Counted from the stretch's first letter, positions 25,457-34,152 are shown. The stretch is 39,485 bases of DNA from Martelella alba (GCF_006516955.1 NZ_VHLG01000022.1:1-39485); one strand, 5' to 3'. Notes: a model not told the origin generated them from the sequence alone. Made by a program: numbers and translations.

Positions 25457-27061
25457 TCAGCTACCGACAATGGTCAGCGAACGGATATCAAGCATGCGGT
25501 GGAACCAGAATTCGTAACCCGCAGCGCCGTTGACGGCGACGTTGAGCGCCGGCTGATAGAGTGGAATGCGCGGCAGATCATTGAGCACGATCTCGTACAT
25601 GCGCTCGATCTTTTTGGCATATTCCGGATCATCCATGGCCATCGGCAGGGTTTCGGCCGTCAGCGTTTCGATTTCCTCGTTGCGATAATTGGAGGAGTTG
25701 AACAGATGATCGTCCTGATAGGCCCAGAAGAAGTAATAGTCAGGCGTGTTGAGCCAGCCGCCGAAATTCTCGAAATGGAAGGGCAGGCGCTTTTCGACCA
25801 GGCTTGCGGTCCGCCAGTTGGCGCCGGGGATCTTGTCGATCGTTACCTTGATGCCGAGCTGGGCGACGGCTTCCTGAACCAGAATGGCCGCCGGCTCCAT
25901 CCAGCCAAGATCGCTGGAAATCGAAAGGGTGGTCTCGAACCCGTCGGGATATTTCGATTTGGCCATCAGCTCCTTGGCCTTGGCCATGTCGGTGTCATAG
26001 GGCGTCTTGCGCGGCCATGCGGTGTCGCTGATCTCGGCTGAGCCGCCCCAAAGCGGCGCACCGCGACCGTAAGCGGCGGTCTTGAAGATCGCCTCATAAG
26101 GCACGGCATAGGCGACGGCCTTGCGCACATCCGGGTCCTGAAAGGGCTCGAAATTGAAATTCATGCACAGGCAGTTGATGCAGTTGTCGACCGGGGTTGA
26201 GTAGACAGTCAGCTTGTCGGCCAGTTCCGAGGCATCCTTGTCCGGGATATCATAGGCGATCTGCACGTCGCCGCGTTCGATCAGCGCGCGTGATGTGGCG
26301 GGCGAGGGGACTTCGCGCACGATCACCCGGCGCACGGCCGGCTTCGGACCGCCAACCCAGCCATCGAAACGCTCATAGACGACCTGCTGGCCCTGATCCC
26401 AGCGCGTTACCTTGTAAGCGCCCGAGCCGATGGTGTTCTTGTGCAGATATTCCATCGCCCACGGATCATCGGCGGTCGCATGCTCTTTGGCGAGCGTCGA
26501 ATTGATGACGAAGGGCACCGGCACGGCAAGGTCGGGGAGGGAAAGCTTTGACGGCTTGTCGAGCTTGACGACGAAGGTCAGATCGTCGACCGCTTCGAAC
26601 TGGTCGGGGCGCACCAGACCGCCAGCCTGCATCTGTGTCGTCGGGAAGCCGCCGACGGTGACGGCCCGGTCGAAGGACCATTTGACGTCGGCGGCCGTTA
26701 CCTTGCTGCCATCCTGGAAGGTCGCATCCGCTTTCAGCTTGAAGGTGATCGTCAGGCCGTCTTCGGAGATGGTCCAGCTCTCGGCAAGCTCGGGCTCGAT
26801 CTTGGAATAGTCGTAGGAAAGGCTGCCATCCGGCCCGGTTTTTGAACCGAAGGTGATCAGGCGATCATAGCAGTTGACTGCAATCTGGTAGCTGGCACGG
26901 TTGGTGCCGGTGCGGTGCAGGTCCAGCGAATTAATGCTCTGGCCGTAAACTGCCACAAGCGTGTCAGCCGGTGCCGCGTTGGCGGAGAGAACCCGCGCGA
27001 AAGGCATGCTTCCGGCTATGATTGCGCCTGCTGTCAGAAAATTCCGTCTGGTGATGGTCAT
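25457..27061 (-). CDS. Dipeptide-type ABC importer, periplasmic binding protein, Tat-exported
   Basis: A 534-residue family 5 solute-binding protein (DppA/OppA/NikA type). The N-terminus ITRRNFLTAGAIIAG is a twin-arginine signal with cleavage expected after SANAA. Conserved family segments include DRLITFGSKTG, ESWTISEDGLTITFKLK, DVKWSFDRAV and DVRKAVAYAV. ATG 27061 has GAGGGG a few bases upstream on the minus strand; the open frame extends much further upstream but through the promoter and into the LysR gene, so that part is not coding. Family members bind peptides, nickel, glutathione or small amides. Linkage to allophanate hydrolase suggests a nitrogen-rich ureido or amide ligand, as an inference only. 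Confidence 0.92.
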   Translation of the reverse strand: MTITRRNFLTAGAIIAGSMPFARVLSANAAPADTLVAVYGQSINSLDLHRTGTNRASYQIAVNCYDRLITFGSKTGPDGSLSYDYSKIEPELAESWTISEDGLTITFKLKADATFQDGSKVTAADVKWSFDRAVTVGGFPTTQMQAGGLVRPDQFEAVDDLTFVVKLDKPSKLSLPDLAVPVPFVINSTLAKEHATADDPWAMEYLHKNTIGSGAYKVTRWDQGQQVVYERFDGWVGGPKPAVRRVIVREVPSPATSRALIERGDVQIAYDIPDKDASELADKLTVYSTPVDNCINCLCMNFNFEPFQDPDVRKAVAYAVPYEAIFKTAAYGRGAPLWGGSAEISDTAWPRKTPYDTDMAKAKELMAKSKYPDGFETTLSISSDLGWMEPAAILVQEAVAQLGIKVTIDKIPGANWRTASLVEKRLPFHFENFGGWLNTPDYYFFWAYQDDHLFNSSNYRNEEIETLTAETLPMAMDDPEYAKKIERMYEIVLNDLPRIPLYQPALNVAVNGAAGYEFWFHRMLDIRSLTIVGS

Positions 27062-27147
27062 CTTATGCCCCTCGTTCGCAAGCCGCGTTTTCCGGCTCTG
27101 TCGAAGATCACGTTGCGTCTTTTTTGTGTTCGAGAAAATTGCTATGA

Positions 27148-27166
27148 TTTCACCATTGCGGTGAAA
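27148..27166. promoter_or_regulatory. Inverted repeat in the divergent promoter, candidate LysR site
   Basis: TTTCACC (27148-27154) and GGTGAAA (27160-27166) form a perfect 7-base inverted repeat with a 5-base spacer. It lies in the 136-base gap between the divergent binding protein and LysR genes, 31 bases before the LysR start, where LysR-type regulators normally bind to control both sides. Confidence 0.6.
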
Positions 27167-27197
27167 AAAATGCACCACGACCGCCAGGGGAATTTCT

Positions 27198-28106
27198 GTG
27201 AAGCATCTGCTGACTTTTCGCCTGATTGAGGCTGTGGCGCGAGCCGGTTCCATGCGCAAGGCGGCGGAGGACATGAACATCACGCCCTCGGCGCTGGTCC
27301 GGCGGATCAACCGGTTCGAGGCCGAATTCGGGGCTGAACTGTTCGAGCGCCTGCCGGGGGGCGTGCGGCTCAATCCGGCTGGTGAACTGGTGCTGCATCA
27401 CTACCGCGCCACCGCTTCGGATCTGTCGCGGGTCCAAAGCCAGGTGGCCGACCTTTCGGGTGAGCGGCGCGGCCATGTCTCGATTGCCTGTTCGCAGGCG
27501 ATGCTGCCCTATTTTCTGCCGCAGCAGATCGCCAGCTACCGGCAGGAGCATCCAGGCGTGACCTTCAGCGTCAATATCCGCGACCGCGCCCAGGCCGAGC
27601 AGGAGCTTGCCTCTTATTCATCGGATCTCGCACTGGTGTTCGAGCCGATCTATCTGGTTGATTTTCAAGTCATTCATGCGATTCCGCAGCATGTTTACGC
27701 CATCCTGCGCGCCGATCATCCGCTGGCCGCGCAAAAGGAAGTGCGGCTACGGGAATGTCTTGACTGGCCGCATGTTGCACCGGCGGCGAAATATGGCGTC
27801 CGCCATTTGCTCGATTTCGCGGCACGGCTGACCTCGCGCCGGGTGTCACCGCTGATCGAGACCGAAAGCTTCGAGCTTATCCGCCACTATGTGCTGCATG
27901 AAAATGTGATCGGGTTTCAGATCCCCATCGGTCTTTCCACGCCGGCCGATGGATCTTTGGTGTTCCGGCCCGTATCGGAGCGCGATCTCCCGGCGGGAAG
28001 CCTCATCCTCGGGCAGATGCGCGGCCGGGCGCTTCCCGTTGCCTCTGCGCGTTTTGCCATGCGGGTGGCCGCAGCGCTAAAGGACTATAGGGCCGATTTC
28101 GAGTGA
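27198..28106 (+). CDS. LysR-family transcriptional regulator
   Basis: A 302-residue LysR regulator. Residues 1-60 hold the winged helix-turn-helix (FRLIEAVARAGSMRKAAEDM, then NITPSALVRRINRFEAEFG, LFERLPGGVRLNPAG), followed by a linker helix and a LysR substrate domain with GHVSIACSQAMLPYFLPQ. GTG 27198 is preceded by AGGGGAA. It is divergent from the dipeptide-type/allophanate hydrolase operon and most likely its activator, working through the inverted repeat in the gap. It is also upstream of the second dipeptide-type operon, 230 bases away, which it could affect too. The helix-turn-helix has VRRINRFE where many family members have SRQIRRLE, a common variant. Confidence 0.93.
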   Translation: MKHLLTFRLIEAVARAGSMRKAAEDMNITPSALVRRINRFEAEFGAELFERLPGGVRLNPAGELVLHHYRATASDLSRVQSQVADLSGERRGHVSIACSQAMLPYFLPQQIASYRQEHPGVTFSVNIRDRAQAEQELASYSSDLALVFEPIYLVDFQVIHAIPQHVYAILRADHPLAAQKEVRLRECLDWPHVAPAAKYGVRHLLDFAARLTSRRVSPLIETESFELIRHYVLHENVIGFQIPIGLSTPADGSLVFRPVSERDLPAGSLILGQMRGRALPVASARFAMRVAAALKDYRADFE

Positions 28107-28336
28107 CATGAGACGGCGTTTCAGCGGGGTGCAACCCATTCTTACGGGCAGTATCCTGCTACACGCGACCTTGGATTGCTTTCTGCCTGACCGATGTATC
28201 GAGACCTGTTCAACTTGTTGTCCAAGCCGTTGTTTCGGTTTTGGGAATGTGATTAAGCTTGGGCTTTCCAGTGGCCTTTTCGGGGCTCTTTGCTCGCGGT
28301 GCAGTCAGGCGCCGCCCATCAGACAGGATTGGTATC

Positions 28337-29866
28337 ATGAACCTAACGCGCACCGCGCGCTCGCGCTTCAAACGCACCGTGTTCTTCATGTCGTTTCTGG
28401 CCGTTGCCGGTATCGGCGTCACCGCAACCAGCCCGGCGGTTTTTGCGGCCGAGAGCTATGATGCGGATGCCACAATTAATATCGGTTCGCTCTATGAGCC
28501 GCAAAGCCTCGACAATGTCGGCGGCGGCGTTCAGGGCATTCATGAAGCTTTTTACGGCAATGTTTACGAATCGCTGTTCAAGCTCACAGATGGCGGTTCG
28601 GTCGAAAAGCTGCTCGTTGACGATTACACGATGAGCGATGACGGCCTGACCTATACGTTCAAGCTCAAGCCTGGCATCGTCTTTCATTCCGGCGATCCGC
28701 TGACCTCTGCCGATGTGAAGTTCAGCATTGAGCGCATCATGGCGCCCGACTCGAAAAGCTCGCGCAAGAGCAGCCTGAAGACGATTGCTTCCATCGACAC
28801 GCCGGATGACCTCACCGTGGTGATTCACCTGTCGTCGCGGTCAATCTCGCTGCCCTATTATCTGAGCTATATCTGGATCGTGAACGATACGGCCGGCGAC
28901 ATCTCGTCCAAGGAAGATGGTACCGGGCCCTATGAGCTCGACAGCTGGCGCCGTGGCTCCTATCTCGCCATGAAGCGTTTCGACAAATATTGGGGCACGC
29001 CGGCAACCAATGCCAATGTCGTGTTCAAATATTTCAGCGATGCCACAGCGCTGAACAATGCGCTTTTGACCAACGCCATCGATATCATCACCAGCGTTCA
29101 AAGCCCGGATTCGCTCGGCCAGTTCACCAATAATCCGCAGTTTACCGTCGAGGAAGGCAAGTCCACTACCAAGGAAGTGCTGGCCTTCAACGACCGCGTC
29201 GCACCCTTCGATAATGTCGAGGTTCGCAAGGCCGTCAGCCGCGCGATCGACAAGAAGAAGCTGCTGAATGCAATCTGGGGCGGTTATGGCACGCTGATCG
29301 GTTCCTTCGTACCGCCGACTGATCCTTGGTATGTCGATCTGAATGGCGTTGACCCTTATGATCCGGCAAGCGCCAAGGACATGCTGGCCAAGGCTGGCTA
29401 TGGCGATGGCTTCTCCTTCACGCTGGATACACCGAATTACGATCCGCATCCGCTGGTCGCCCAGGTGGTCAAGACCGATCTCGCCAAGGTTGGCATTGAC
29501 GTGAAGATCAACATCATCACCGCCAATGAATGGTTCAACAAGATCTACAAGCAGCACGATTTCGAAGCGACGCTGCAGGAACATGTGAACCATCGCGATA
29601 TCCTGTTTTACGGCAATCCCGATTTCTATTGGGGCTATAACAACCTGAAGGTTGTCGATCTGATTGCCTCATCGGAAACGGCAGGCTCGGAAGCCGAGCA
29701 GGTTGAAAAGCTGACTGAAGCCAACAAGCAGATTGCCGAAGATGCTGCCAGTGTCTGGCTTTATCTGAACCCGCAGATTGTGGTCTCCCGCTCGAATGTC
29801 ACCGGCTATCCGCTGAATGGCCTGAATTCTCAGTTCTTCGCCTATGACATAAAGAAGGATGACTAA
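28337..29866 (+). CDS. Second dipeptide-type ABC importer, periplasmic binding protein
   Basis: A 509-residue family 5 solute-binding protein. Residues 1-41 form a long Sec-type signal (RFKRTVFFMSFLAVAGIGV, cleavage after VFA, before AESYD). Family segments are clear: FKLTDGGSVEKLLVDDYTMS, LTYTFKLKPGIVFHSG, DVKFSIERIM and FDNVEVRKAVSRAIDKKKL. ATG 28337 is preceded by CAGGATT; the upstream extension from a TTG at 28259 is unlikely. First gene of an operon of five transport genes plus DUF1684. The ligand cannot be predicted; it differs clearly from the binding protein encoded at 25457-27061. Confidence 0.92.
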   Translation: MNLTRTARSRFKRTVFFMSFLAVAGIGVTATSPAVFAAESYDADATINIGSLYEPQSLDNVGGGVQGIHEAFYGNVYESLFKLTDGGSVEKLLVDDYTMSDDGLTYTFKLKPGIVFHSGDPLTSADVKFSIERIMAPDSKSSRKSSLKTIASIDTPDDLTVVIHLSSRSISLPYYLSYIWIVNDTAGDISSKEDGTGPYELDSWRRGSYLAMKRFDKYWGTPATNANVVFKYFSDATALNNALLTNAIDIITSVQSPDSLGQFTNNPQFTVEEGKSTTKEVLAFNDRVAPFDNVEVRKAVSRAIDKKKLLNAIWGGYGTLIGSFVPPTDPWYVDLNGVDPYDPASAKDMLAKAGYGDGFSFTLDTPNYDPHPLVAQVVKTDLAKVGIDVKINIITANEWFNKIYKQHDFEATLQEHVNHRDILFYGNPDFYWGYNNLKVVDLIASSETAGSEAEQVEKLTEANKQIAEDAASVWLYLNPQIVVSRSNVTGYPLNGLNSQFFAYDIKKDD

Positions 29867-29889
29867 GATTCTGTTTTTATGAAAATAAT

Positions 29890-29918
29890 GGCGTGTCGGT
29901 TCATGTTTCCGGCGCGCC
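29890..29918 (+). promoter_or_regulatory. Intercistronic stem-loop after binding protein gene
   Basis: GGCGTGTCGG (29890-29899) pairs with CCGGCGCGCC (29909-29918), ten pairs including two G-U, around a 9-base loop. It sits between the binding protein gene and the first permease gene. Such hairpins commonly stabilise the abundant binding-protein message relative to the membrane genes. Confidence 0.6.
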
Positions 29919-29953
29919 TGCATAGCTGGTTTTGAGACCGAGAGGGCCTGCCC

Positions 29954-30916
29954 ATTCTTACCTATCTCATCCGCCGTGGCCTGATCCTGCTGCTGTCGCT
30001 TCTGGTGGCGGCCATGGTGCTGTTCGTGCTTTTGCGGCTGTTGCCGGGCGATCCTGCCAATGCACTTGTGTCTGTCGGCGCGGACCCGGCGCAGATCGAG
30101 GCGGCGCGTGAGCAGGTCGGATCAAACCTGCCGCTCTGGCAGCAGTTTCTGCGTTTTGTCGGCTCTCTGGCCCGCTTTGATCTCGGGACGTCCTTTGTTT
30201 CCAATGCGCCCGTGACGGCTGAGATCGCGGCGCGGCTCTCAATTACGCTGCCGCTGACCTTGCTGGCATTCCTGCTGGCGATCGTGATTGCCGTACCGCT
30301 CGGTGTTATCTCGGCCGTGAAAGGCGATCGCTGGTATGCTGGCGTCATTTCGGCTGTGTCGCAACTCGGCATCGCTGTTCCGGCCTTCTGGATGGGCATT
30401 CTTCTGGTCATCGTCTTTGCCATTCAGATCAGGCTTTTCCCGTCCGGCGGCTTTCCGCCCAAGGGCTGGAATGCGCCGCTTGCAGCGCTGCATGCGCTGG
30501 TGTTGCCGGTCATCACCATTGCGCTGGTCATGTCCGCCTCGCTGCTGCGCTATGTGCGGGCGGCGACTTTCGATGTTCTCGGCAGCGACTATCTGCGCAC
30601 GGCGCGTGCACTTGGCGCGAGCTTTGGCACGGCCTTCTGGCGCCACGGCATCCGCAACGGCTCCATTCCGGTGATCTCGATCCTCGGCATCGAGCTTGGT
30701 ACGGCTTTTCTTGGCGCTGTCGTCATTGAGCAGGTGTTTTCGCTTCCTGGTCTTGGTTCAATGCTGCTGATGGGGATTGAACAGCGGGACTATCCCAATG
30801 TGCAGGGCGTGCTGTTCGTCTCGACGCTGCTGGTGCTGCTGGTTGGCTTTCTCGCCGATATTTCTCAGCGCGTCATTGATCCGCGGCTCAGGCAGGCATC
30901 GGGAGCACGTCCATGA
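29954..30916 (+). CDS. Second dipeptide-type ABC importer, permease (DppB-like), with non-standard start
   Basis: The frame encodes a DppB/OppB permease with LRLLPGDPANALV, GTSFVSNAPVTAEI and LGAVVIEQVFSLPGLGSMLL. Family proteins begin M-L-x-Y-L-x-R-R; here that sequence is ATT-CTT-ACC-TAT-CTC-ATC-CGC-CGT from 29954, and GAGAGG (29940-29945) is 8 bases upstream. The frame has no ATG, GTG or TTG between the stop at 29933 and GTG 30005; the only other near-cognate codon is CTG 29948. Starting at GTG 30005 would cut away half of the first membrane helix. I therefore set the start at ATT 29954 (320 residues), with CTG 29948 as alternative. The end overlaps the next gene by four bases (ATGA). Confidence 0.85.
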   Translation: MLTYLIRRGLILLLSLLVAAMVLFVLLRLLPGDPANALVSVGADPAQIEAAREQVGSNLPLWQQFLRFVGSLARFDLGTSFVSNAPVTAEIAARLSITLPLTLLAFLLAIVIAVPLGVISAVKGDRWYAGVISAVSQLGIAVPAFWMGILLVIVFAIQIRLFPSGGFPPKGWNAPLAALHALVLPVITIALVMSASLLRYVRAATFDVLGSDYLRTARALGASFGTAFWRHGIRNGSIPVISILGIELGTAFLGAVVIEQVFSLPGLGSMLLMGIEQRDYPNVQGVLFVSTLLVLLVGFLADISQRVIDPRLRQASGARP

Positions 30917-31776
30917 GTTTCACCCCGAATGAAATGGCCGCAGGTGTGGTACCGGCAAGGCGACGGCGGTCGCTCTCCTTCGAGGTTGGTCTGTTTCTTG
31001 TCGGTCTGCATGTCGTCATCGCGATCATGACGTTCTTCTGGACGCCCTATGACCCGATGGGCATGAGCGGCGGCCGGCTGGAGGCACCGTCATTGGTCCA
31101 CTGGCTGGGAACAGATCGTCTCGGCCGGGACTATCTGACCCTGGTGCTGATCGGATCGCGCATCGCGCTGATTGTCGGCGTTGGCGCTGTTGCCATCGGC
31201 GCGGTGATCGGTGTGACGATCGGCCTTGCCGCCGCCTTTGCGACACGGCTGCTGGACGATATTCTGGCAGCGGCACTTGATATCATGATCGCCTTTCCGG
31301 TGCTGCTGATCGCCATGCTGGTGGTTGCTGCCAGCAGTGAGGCAAGCCTGTGGACGGCGACGCTGGCGCTCGGCATTGCCATGTCGGCGGTGATTTCGCG
31401 GTTGACGCGCATTCTGGTCAAGCAGGTGCTCGGACGGGATTACATCACCGCTGCGCGCATTTCCGGCACGTCCTGGGCGGGTATCATTTTCCAGCACATC
31501 CTGCCGAATATCTGGCCGACCATGGCGGTCAATTTCGCGCTGCAGTTCAGTGTGGCGATCATCGCTGAGGCGTCGCTGTCCTATCTCGGCCTCGGTGCGC
31601 CGCTGCCGAATACCTCCTGGGGGCGCTTGCTGCAGGAGGCGCAAGGCACGGTCTATACGGCACCGCTCGGCGCGATCGCGCCCGGCCTGGCCCTTCTGAG
31701 CCTGGTTGTCGGCGTCAATCTTCTGGCCGATGGTCTGCGCGATATCGCCGATCCGACAAGGAGGGCATCGCGATGA
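30913..31776 (+). CDS. Second dipeptide-type ABC importer, permease (DppC-like)
   Basis: A 287-residue permease of the DppC/OppC family: HWLGTDRLGRDYLTLVLIGSR early, EASLSYLGLGAPLPNTSWGRLL late, and an EAA-type loop near residues 180-205. It overlaps both neighbours by ATGA (30913-30916 and 31773-31776), so the operon is tightly coupled. It pairs with the DppB-like protein encoded upstream. Confidence 0.94.
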   Translation: MSFTPNEMAAGVVPARRRRSLSFEVGLFLVGLHVVIAIMTFFWTPYDPMGMSGGRLEAPSLVHWLGTDRLGRDYLTLVLIGSRIALIVGVGAVAIGAVIGVTIGLAAAFATRLLDDILAAALDIMIAFPVLLIAMLVVAASSEASLWTATLALGIAMSAVISRLTRILVKQVLGRDYITAARISGTSWAGIIFQHILPNIWPTMAVNFALQFSVAIIAEASLSYLGLGAPLPNTSWGRLLQEAQGTVYTAPLGAIAPGLALLSLVVGVNLLADGLRDIADPTRRASR

Positions 31777-32582
31777 GCGCTTTGCTTGAGGTCGAAAATC
31801 TCGACATTTTCACCGGTCAGCGCAGGCTCGTTTCGGACCTGTCATTCTCCATCGGTGCGGGCAAGCGTTTCGGCCTGATCGGCGAATCGGGATCGGGGAA
31901 ATCGCTGACGGCCATGGCGGTGACCGGGTTGCTGCCGAAGGCAATCCGTGCTGAAGGTTCGATCACGGTCGATGGCCAGGAGGTCGTCAATACGCCCGAG
32001 CGCGTGCTCAACACCATGCGCGGGCGCGATATTGCCGTTGTCTTTCAGGAGCCGCTGACGGCGCTTGATCCGCTGATGAAAATTGGCCGGCAGGTCGCCA
32101 TTCCACTGACGCGGCGGCTGAAACGCGAGGGTGCCGCCACCGATGGCGCGACGATCCGCCGGGGGGTGCTGGAACTTCTTGATCATGTCGCCCTGCCGCA
32201 GCCGGAGCGGATCATGAAAGCCTATCCGCACGAAATTTCCGGCGGTCAGCGCCAGCGCGTGGCGATTGCGCTGGCGCTTGCATGTCGACCGAAGCTTCTG
32301 ATCGCGGATGAACCGACGACGGCGCTGGATGTGACCACCCAGGCCGAGATCCTGAATCTGCTCGACCGTCTGGTCGCTGAATTCAACATGGCGCTCATGT
32401 TCATCAGCCACGATCTGCCTGTGGTCGCCTCCGTGGTCAACCGCGTTGCCGTGATGCAGCGGGGCAGGCTGGTCGAGGCGGGGGATGTGAAGCAGGTCTT
32501 CGCCGCGCCGGCGCATGACTATACGCGATCGCTGGTGACGGCCGCCCATGCCTTCGACGCCTATTTCGGGGAGGCATTATGA
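31773..32582 (+). CDS. Second dipeptide-type ABC importer, ATPase 1 (DppD-like)
   Basis: A 269-residue ATPase with Walker [12 protein letters not shown] (about 36-46), signature ISGGQRQRVAIALAL, Walker [17 protein letters not shown] and switch histidine in MFISHDLPV. It ends soon after the HDYTRSLV segment and so lacks the long C-terminal cysteine-bearing extension of classic DppD/OppD proteins. Overlaps the next gene by ATGA at 32579-32582. Forms a heterodimer with the product of that gene. Confidence 0.93.
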   Translation: MSALLEVENLDIFTGQRRLVSDLSFSIGAGKRFGLIGESGSGKSLTAMAVTGLLPKAIRAEGSITVDGQEVVNTPERVLNTMRGRDIAVVFQEPLTALDPLMKIGRQVAIPLTRRLKREGAATDGATIRRGVLELLDHVALPQPERIMKAYPHEISGGQRQRVAIALALACRPKLLIADEPTTALDVTTQAEILNLLDRLVAEFNMALMFISHDLPVVASVVNRVAVMQRGRLVEAGDVKQVFAAPAHDYTRSLVTAAHAFDAYFGEAL

Positions 32583-33325
32583 GCCTGCTGGACCTCAGTG
32601 ATATCCGTTTTTCCTACGATCGCCGCCGTACGACGCTGGACGATGTCTCCCTGTCGGTGACGGCGGGGCGCAGCGTCGGGCTTGTGGGTGAGAGCGGTTC
32701 TGGCAAATCCACGATCCTGCGCCTGATGCTGGGGCTTGCACGTCAGCAGTCGGGTGAAATCCGCTTTGAGGGTGAGAGACTCGACCCCTTGAACCGTGCT
32801 TTCATGCGGCAGTATCGCCGCTCGGTTCAGGCGGTGTTTCAGGATCCCTATTCCTCGCTTGATCCACGCCAGAAGGTGCGCTCGATCATTTCAGAACCCC
32901 TGCGGTCGCTGGCCATTTCCGGTGATCATGATGCCATTGTGGCTGCCGCGCTGGAAGATGTCGGTCTGCCTGAGGATGCAGGCGGGCGCTATCCGCATGA
33001 ATTTTCCGGTGGCCAGCGTCAGCGCATCGCCATTGCCCGGGCGATTGCCGCCATGCCGAAGCTGTTGCTGGCGGATGAGGCGGTCAGCGCGCTCGATCTG
33101 TCGACGCGCATTCTGATTGTCGATCTGTTCCGCAAGCTCGCCGAGCGGATGACACTGGTTTTCGTGTCGCATGATCTCGGCGTCGTTGCGGCACTCTGTG
33201 AGGAAATGGTGATTCTGGAGAAAGGCCGTATCGTCGAGACGGGTCTGACGAAAGAGATCATTCGTGATCCGCAGCACCCCTATACGCGCAGGCTTCTCGA
33301 CAGTATTCCACGCATGCCGCAATGA
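32579..33325 (+). CDS. Second dipeptide-type ABC importer, ATPase 2 (DppF-like)
   Basis: A 248-residue ATPase with Walker [12 protein letters not shown] (about 36-46), Q-loop FQDPYSSLDPRQ, signature FSGGQRQRIAIARAI, Walker B LLLADEAVSALD and switch histidine in VFVSHDLGV. Walker B has DEA rather than the usual DEP, while the catalytic Glu is kept. The C-terminus is short, ending after HPYTRRLLDSIPRMPQ. In contrast to the other dipeptide system in this window, the two ATPases here are separate genes. Confidence 0.93.
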   Translation: MSLLDLSDIRFSYDRRRTTLDDVSLSVTAGRSVGLVGESGSGKSTILRLMLGLARQQSGEIRFEGERLDPLNRAFMRQYRRSVQAVFQDPYSSLDPRQKVRSIISEPLRSLAISGDHDAIVAAALEDVGLPEDAGGRYPHEFSGGQRQRIAIARAIAAMPKLLLADEAVSALDLSTRILIVDLFRKLAERMTLVFVSHDLGVVAALCEEMVILEKGRIVETGLTKEIIRDPQHPYTRRLLDSIPRMPQ

Positions 33326-33349
33326 AGATGCGGATTGAAAGGTCTTTCC

Positions 33350-34144
33350 ATGACTGAAATCGAAAATTACCCGGATGCCATCGAAAACTGGCGGCGTGAC
33401 CGGCATCGAACACTGATGTCGGCTGGTGGCTGGTTGTCGCTGATTGGCCGCTGGTGGCTTGAGCCCGGAACTGTAACCGTCGGGTCATCATCTGATTGCG
33501 ATATCGTGCTTGCGGTCGGTCCGGCACATGCCGGCAGTCTGGAACTTTCGTCGGGCGAGGGGCTGACCTTCCGCGATGCCGGTGGCGATGTTGAGCAGAC
33601 CATCGGGCTCGACAGCCATTTTCCGGTGATGTTTCGCGTCGACCGTTTCACCTTCGAGATCACGTCGATGGACGGGGCGCTGGCGTTGCGCATCCGTGAC
33701 ATGAACTCCGATGAACCGGCGAAACTTCAGCCCATTCCGCATTATCCGACCGATCCGGCATGGCGCATCCGCGCCGAATGGGTGGCGCTTGAACGTCCCG
33801 ATGAGATCATGCTCGATACAGTCGTTGGCGTGCAGACGAAGGTTGGAGTAACCCATCTGGCCCGCTTTGCCTATCAAGGCCGAACCGTCGAACTGCTCTC
33901 GACCTATGGCACGGCCGAGCGGCCGCAATTCGTGTTCCGCGATATCACGGCCAAAGACGAAACCTATCCGCCTGCCCGTTTTGTTTTCGGCGAAGATGTC
34001 AGTGAGACGGCGGTGACGCTCGACTTCAACAAGGCGATCAATCCGCCCTGCGCCTTCACTGAATATGCGGCTTGCCCGCTGCCGCCGGCGCAGAATATTC
34101 TGCCCTTCGCGATCCGGGCCGGCGAGAAGCGAGTGCACGAATAG
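33350..34144 (+). CDS. DUF1684 family protein
   Basis: A 264-residue protein recognised as DUF1684 by its C-terminal block, VTLDFNKAINPPCAFTEY followed by CPLPPAQN and a final AIRAGEK, which is nearly invariant in the family, and by an N-terminal WRRDRHRTLMSAGGWLSLIG segment. No signal peptide or membrane helix is visible, so it is probably cytoplasmic. Its biochemical role is not known to me. ATG 33350 has GAAAGG (33338-33343) 6 bases upstream. It starts 24 bases after the last ATPase gene and is likely the final gene of the transporter operon, so it may act on the imported compound. Confidence 0.85.
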   Translation: MTEIENYPDAIENWRRDRHRTLMSAGGWLSLIGRWWLEPGTVTVGSSSDCDIVLAVGPAHAGSLELSSGEGLTFRDAGGDVEQTIGLDSHFPVMFRVDRFTFEITSMDGALALRIRDMNSDEPAKLQPIPHYPTDPAWRIRAEWVALERPDEIMLDTVVGVQTKVGVTHLARFAYQGRTVELLSTYGTAERPQFVFRDITAKDETYPPARFVFGEDVSETAVTLDFNKAINPPCAFTEYAACPLPPAQNILPFAIRAGEKRVHE

Positions 34145-34152
34145 GGTGCTCG

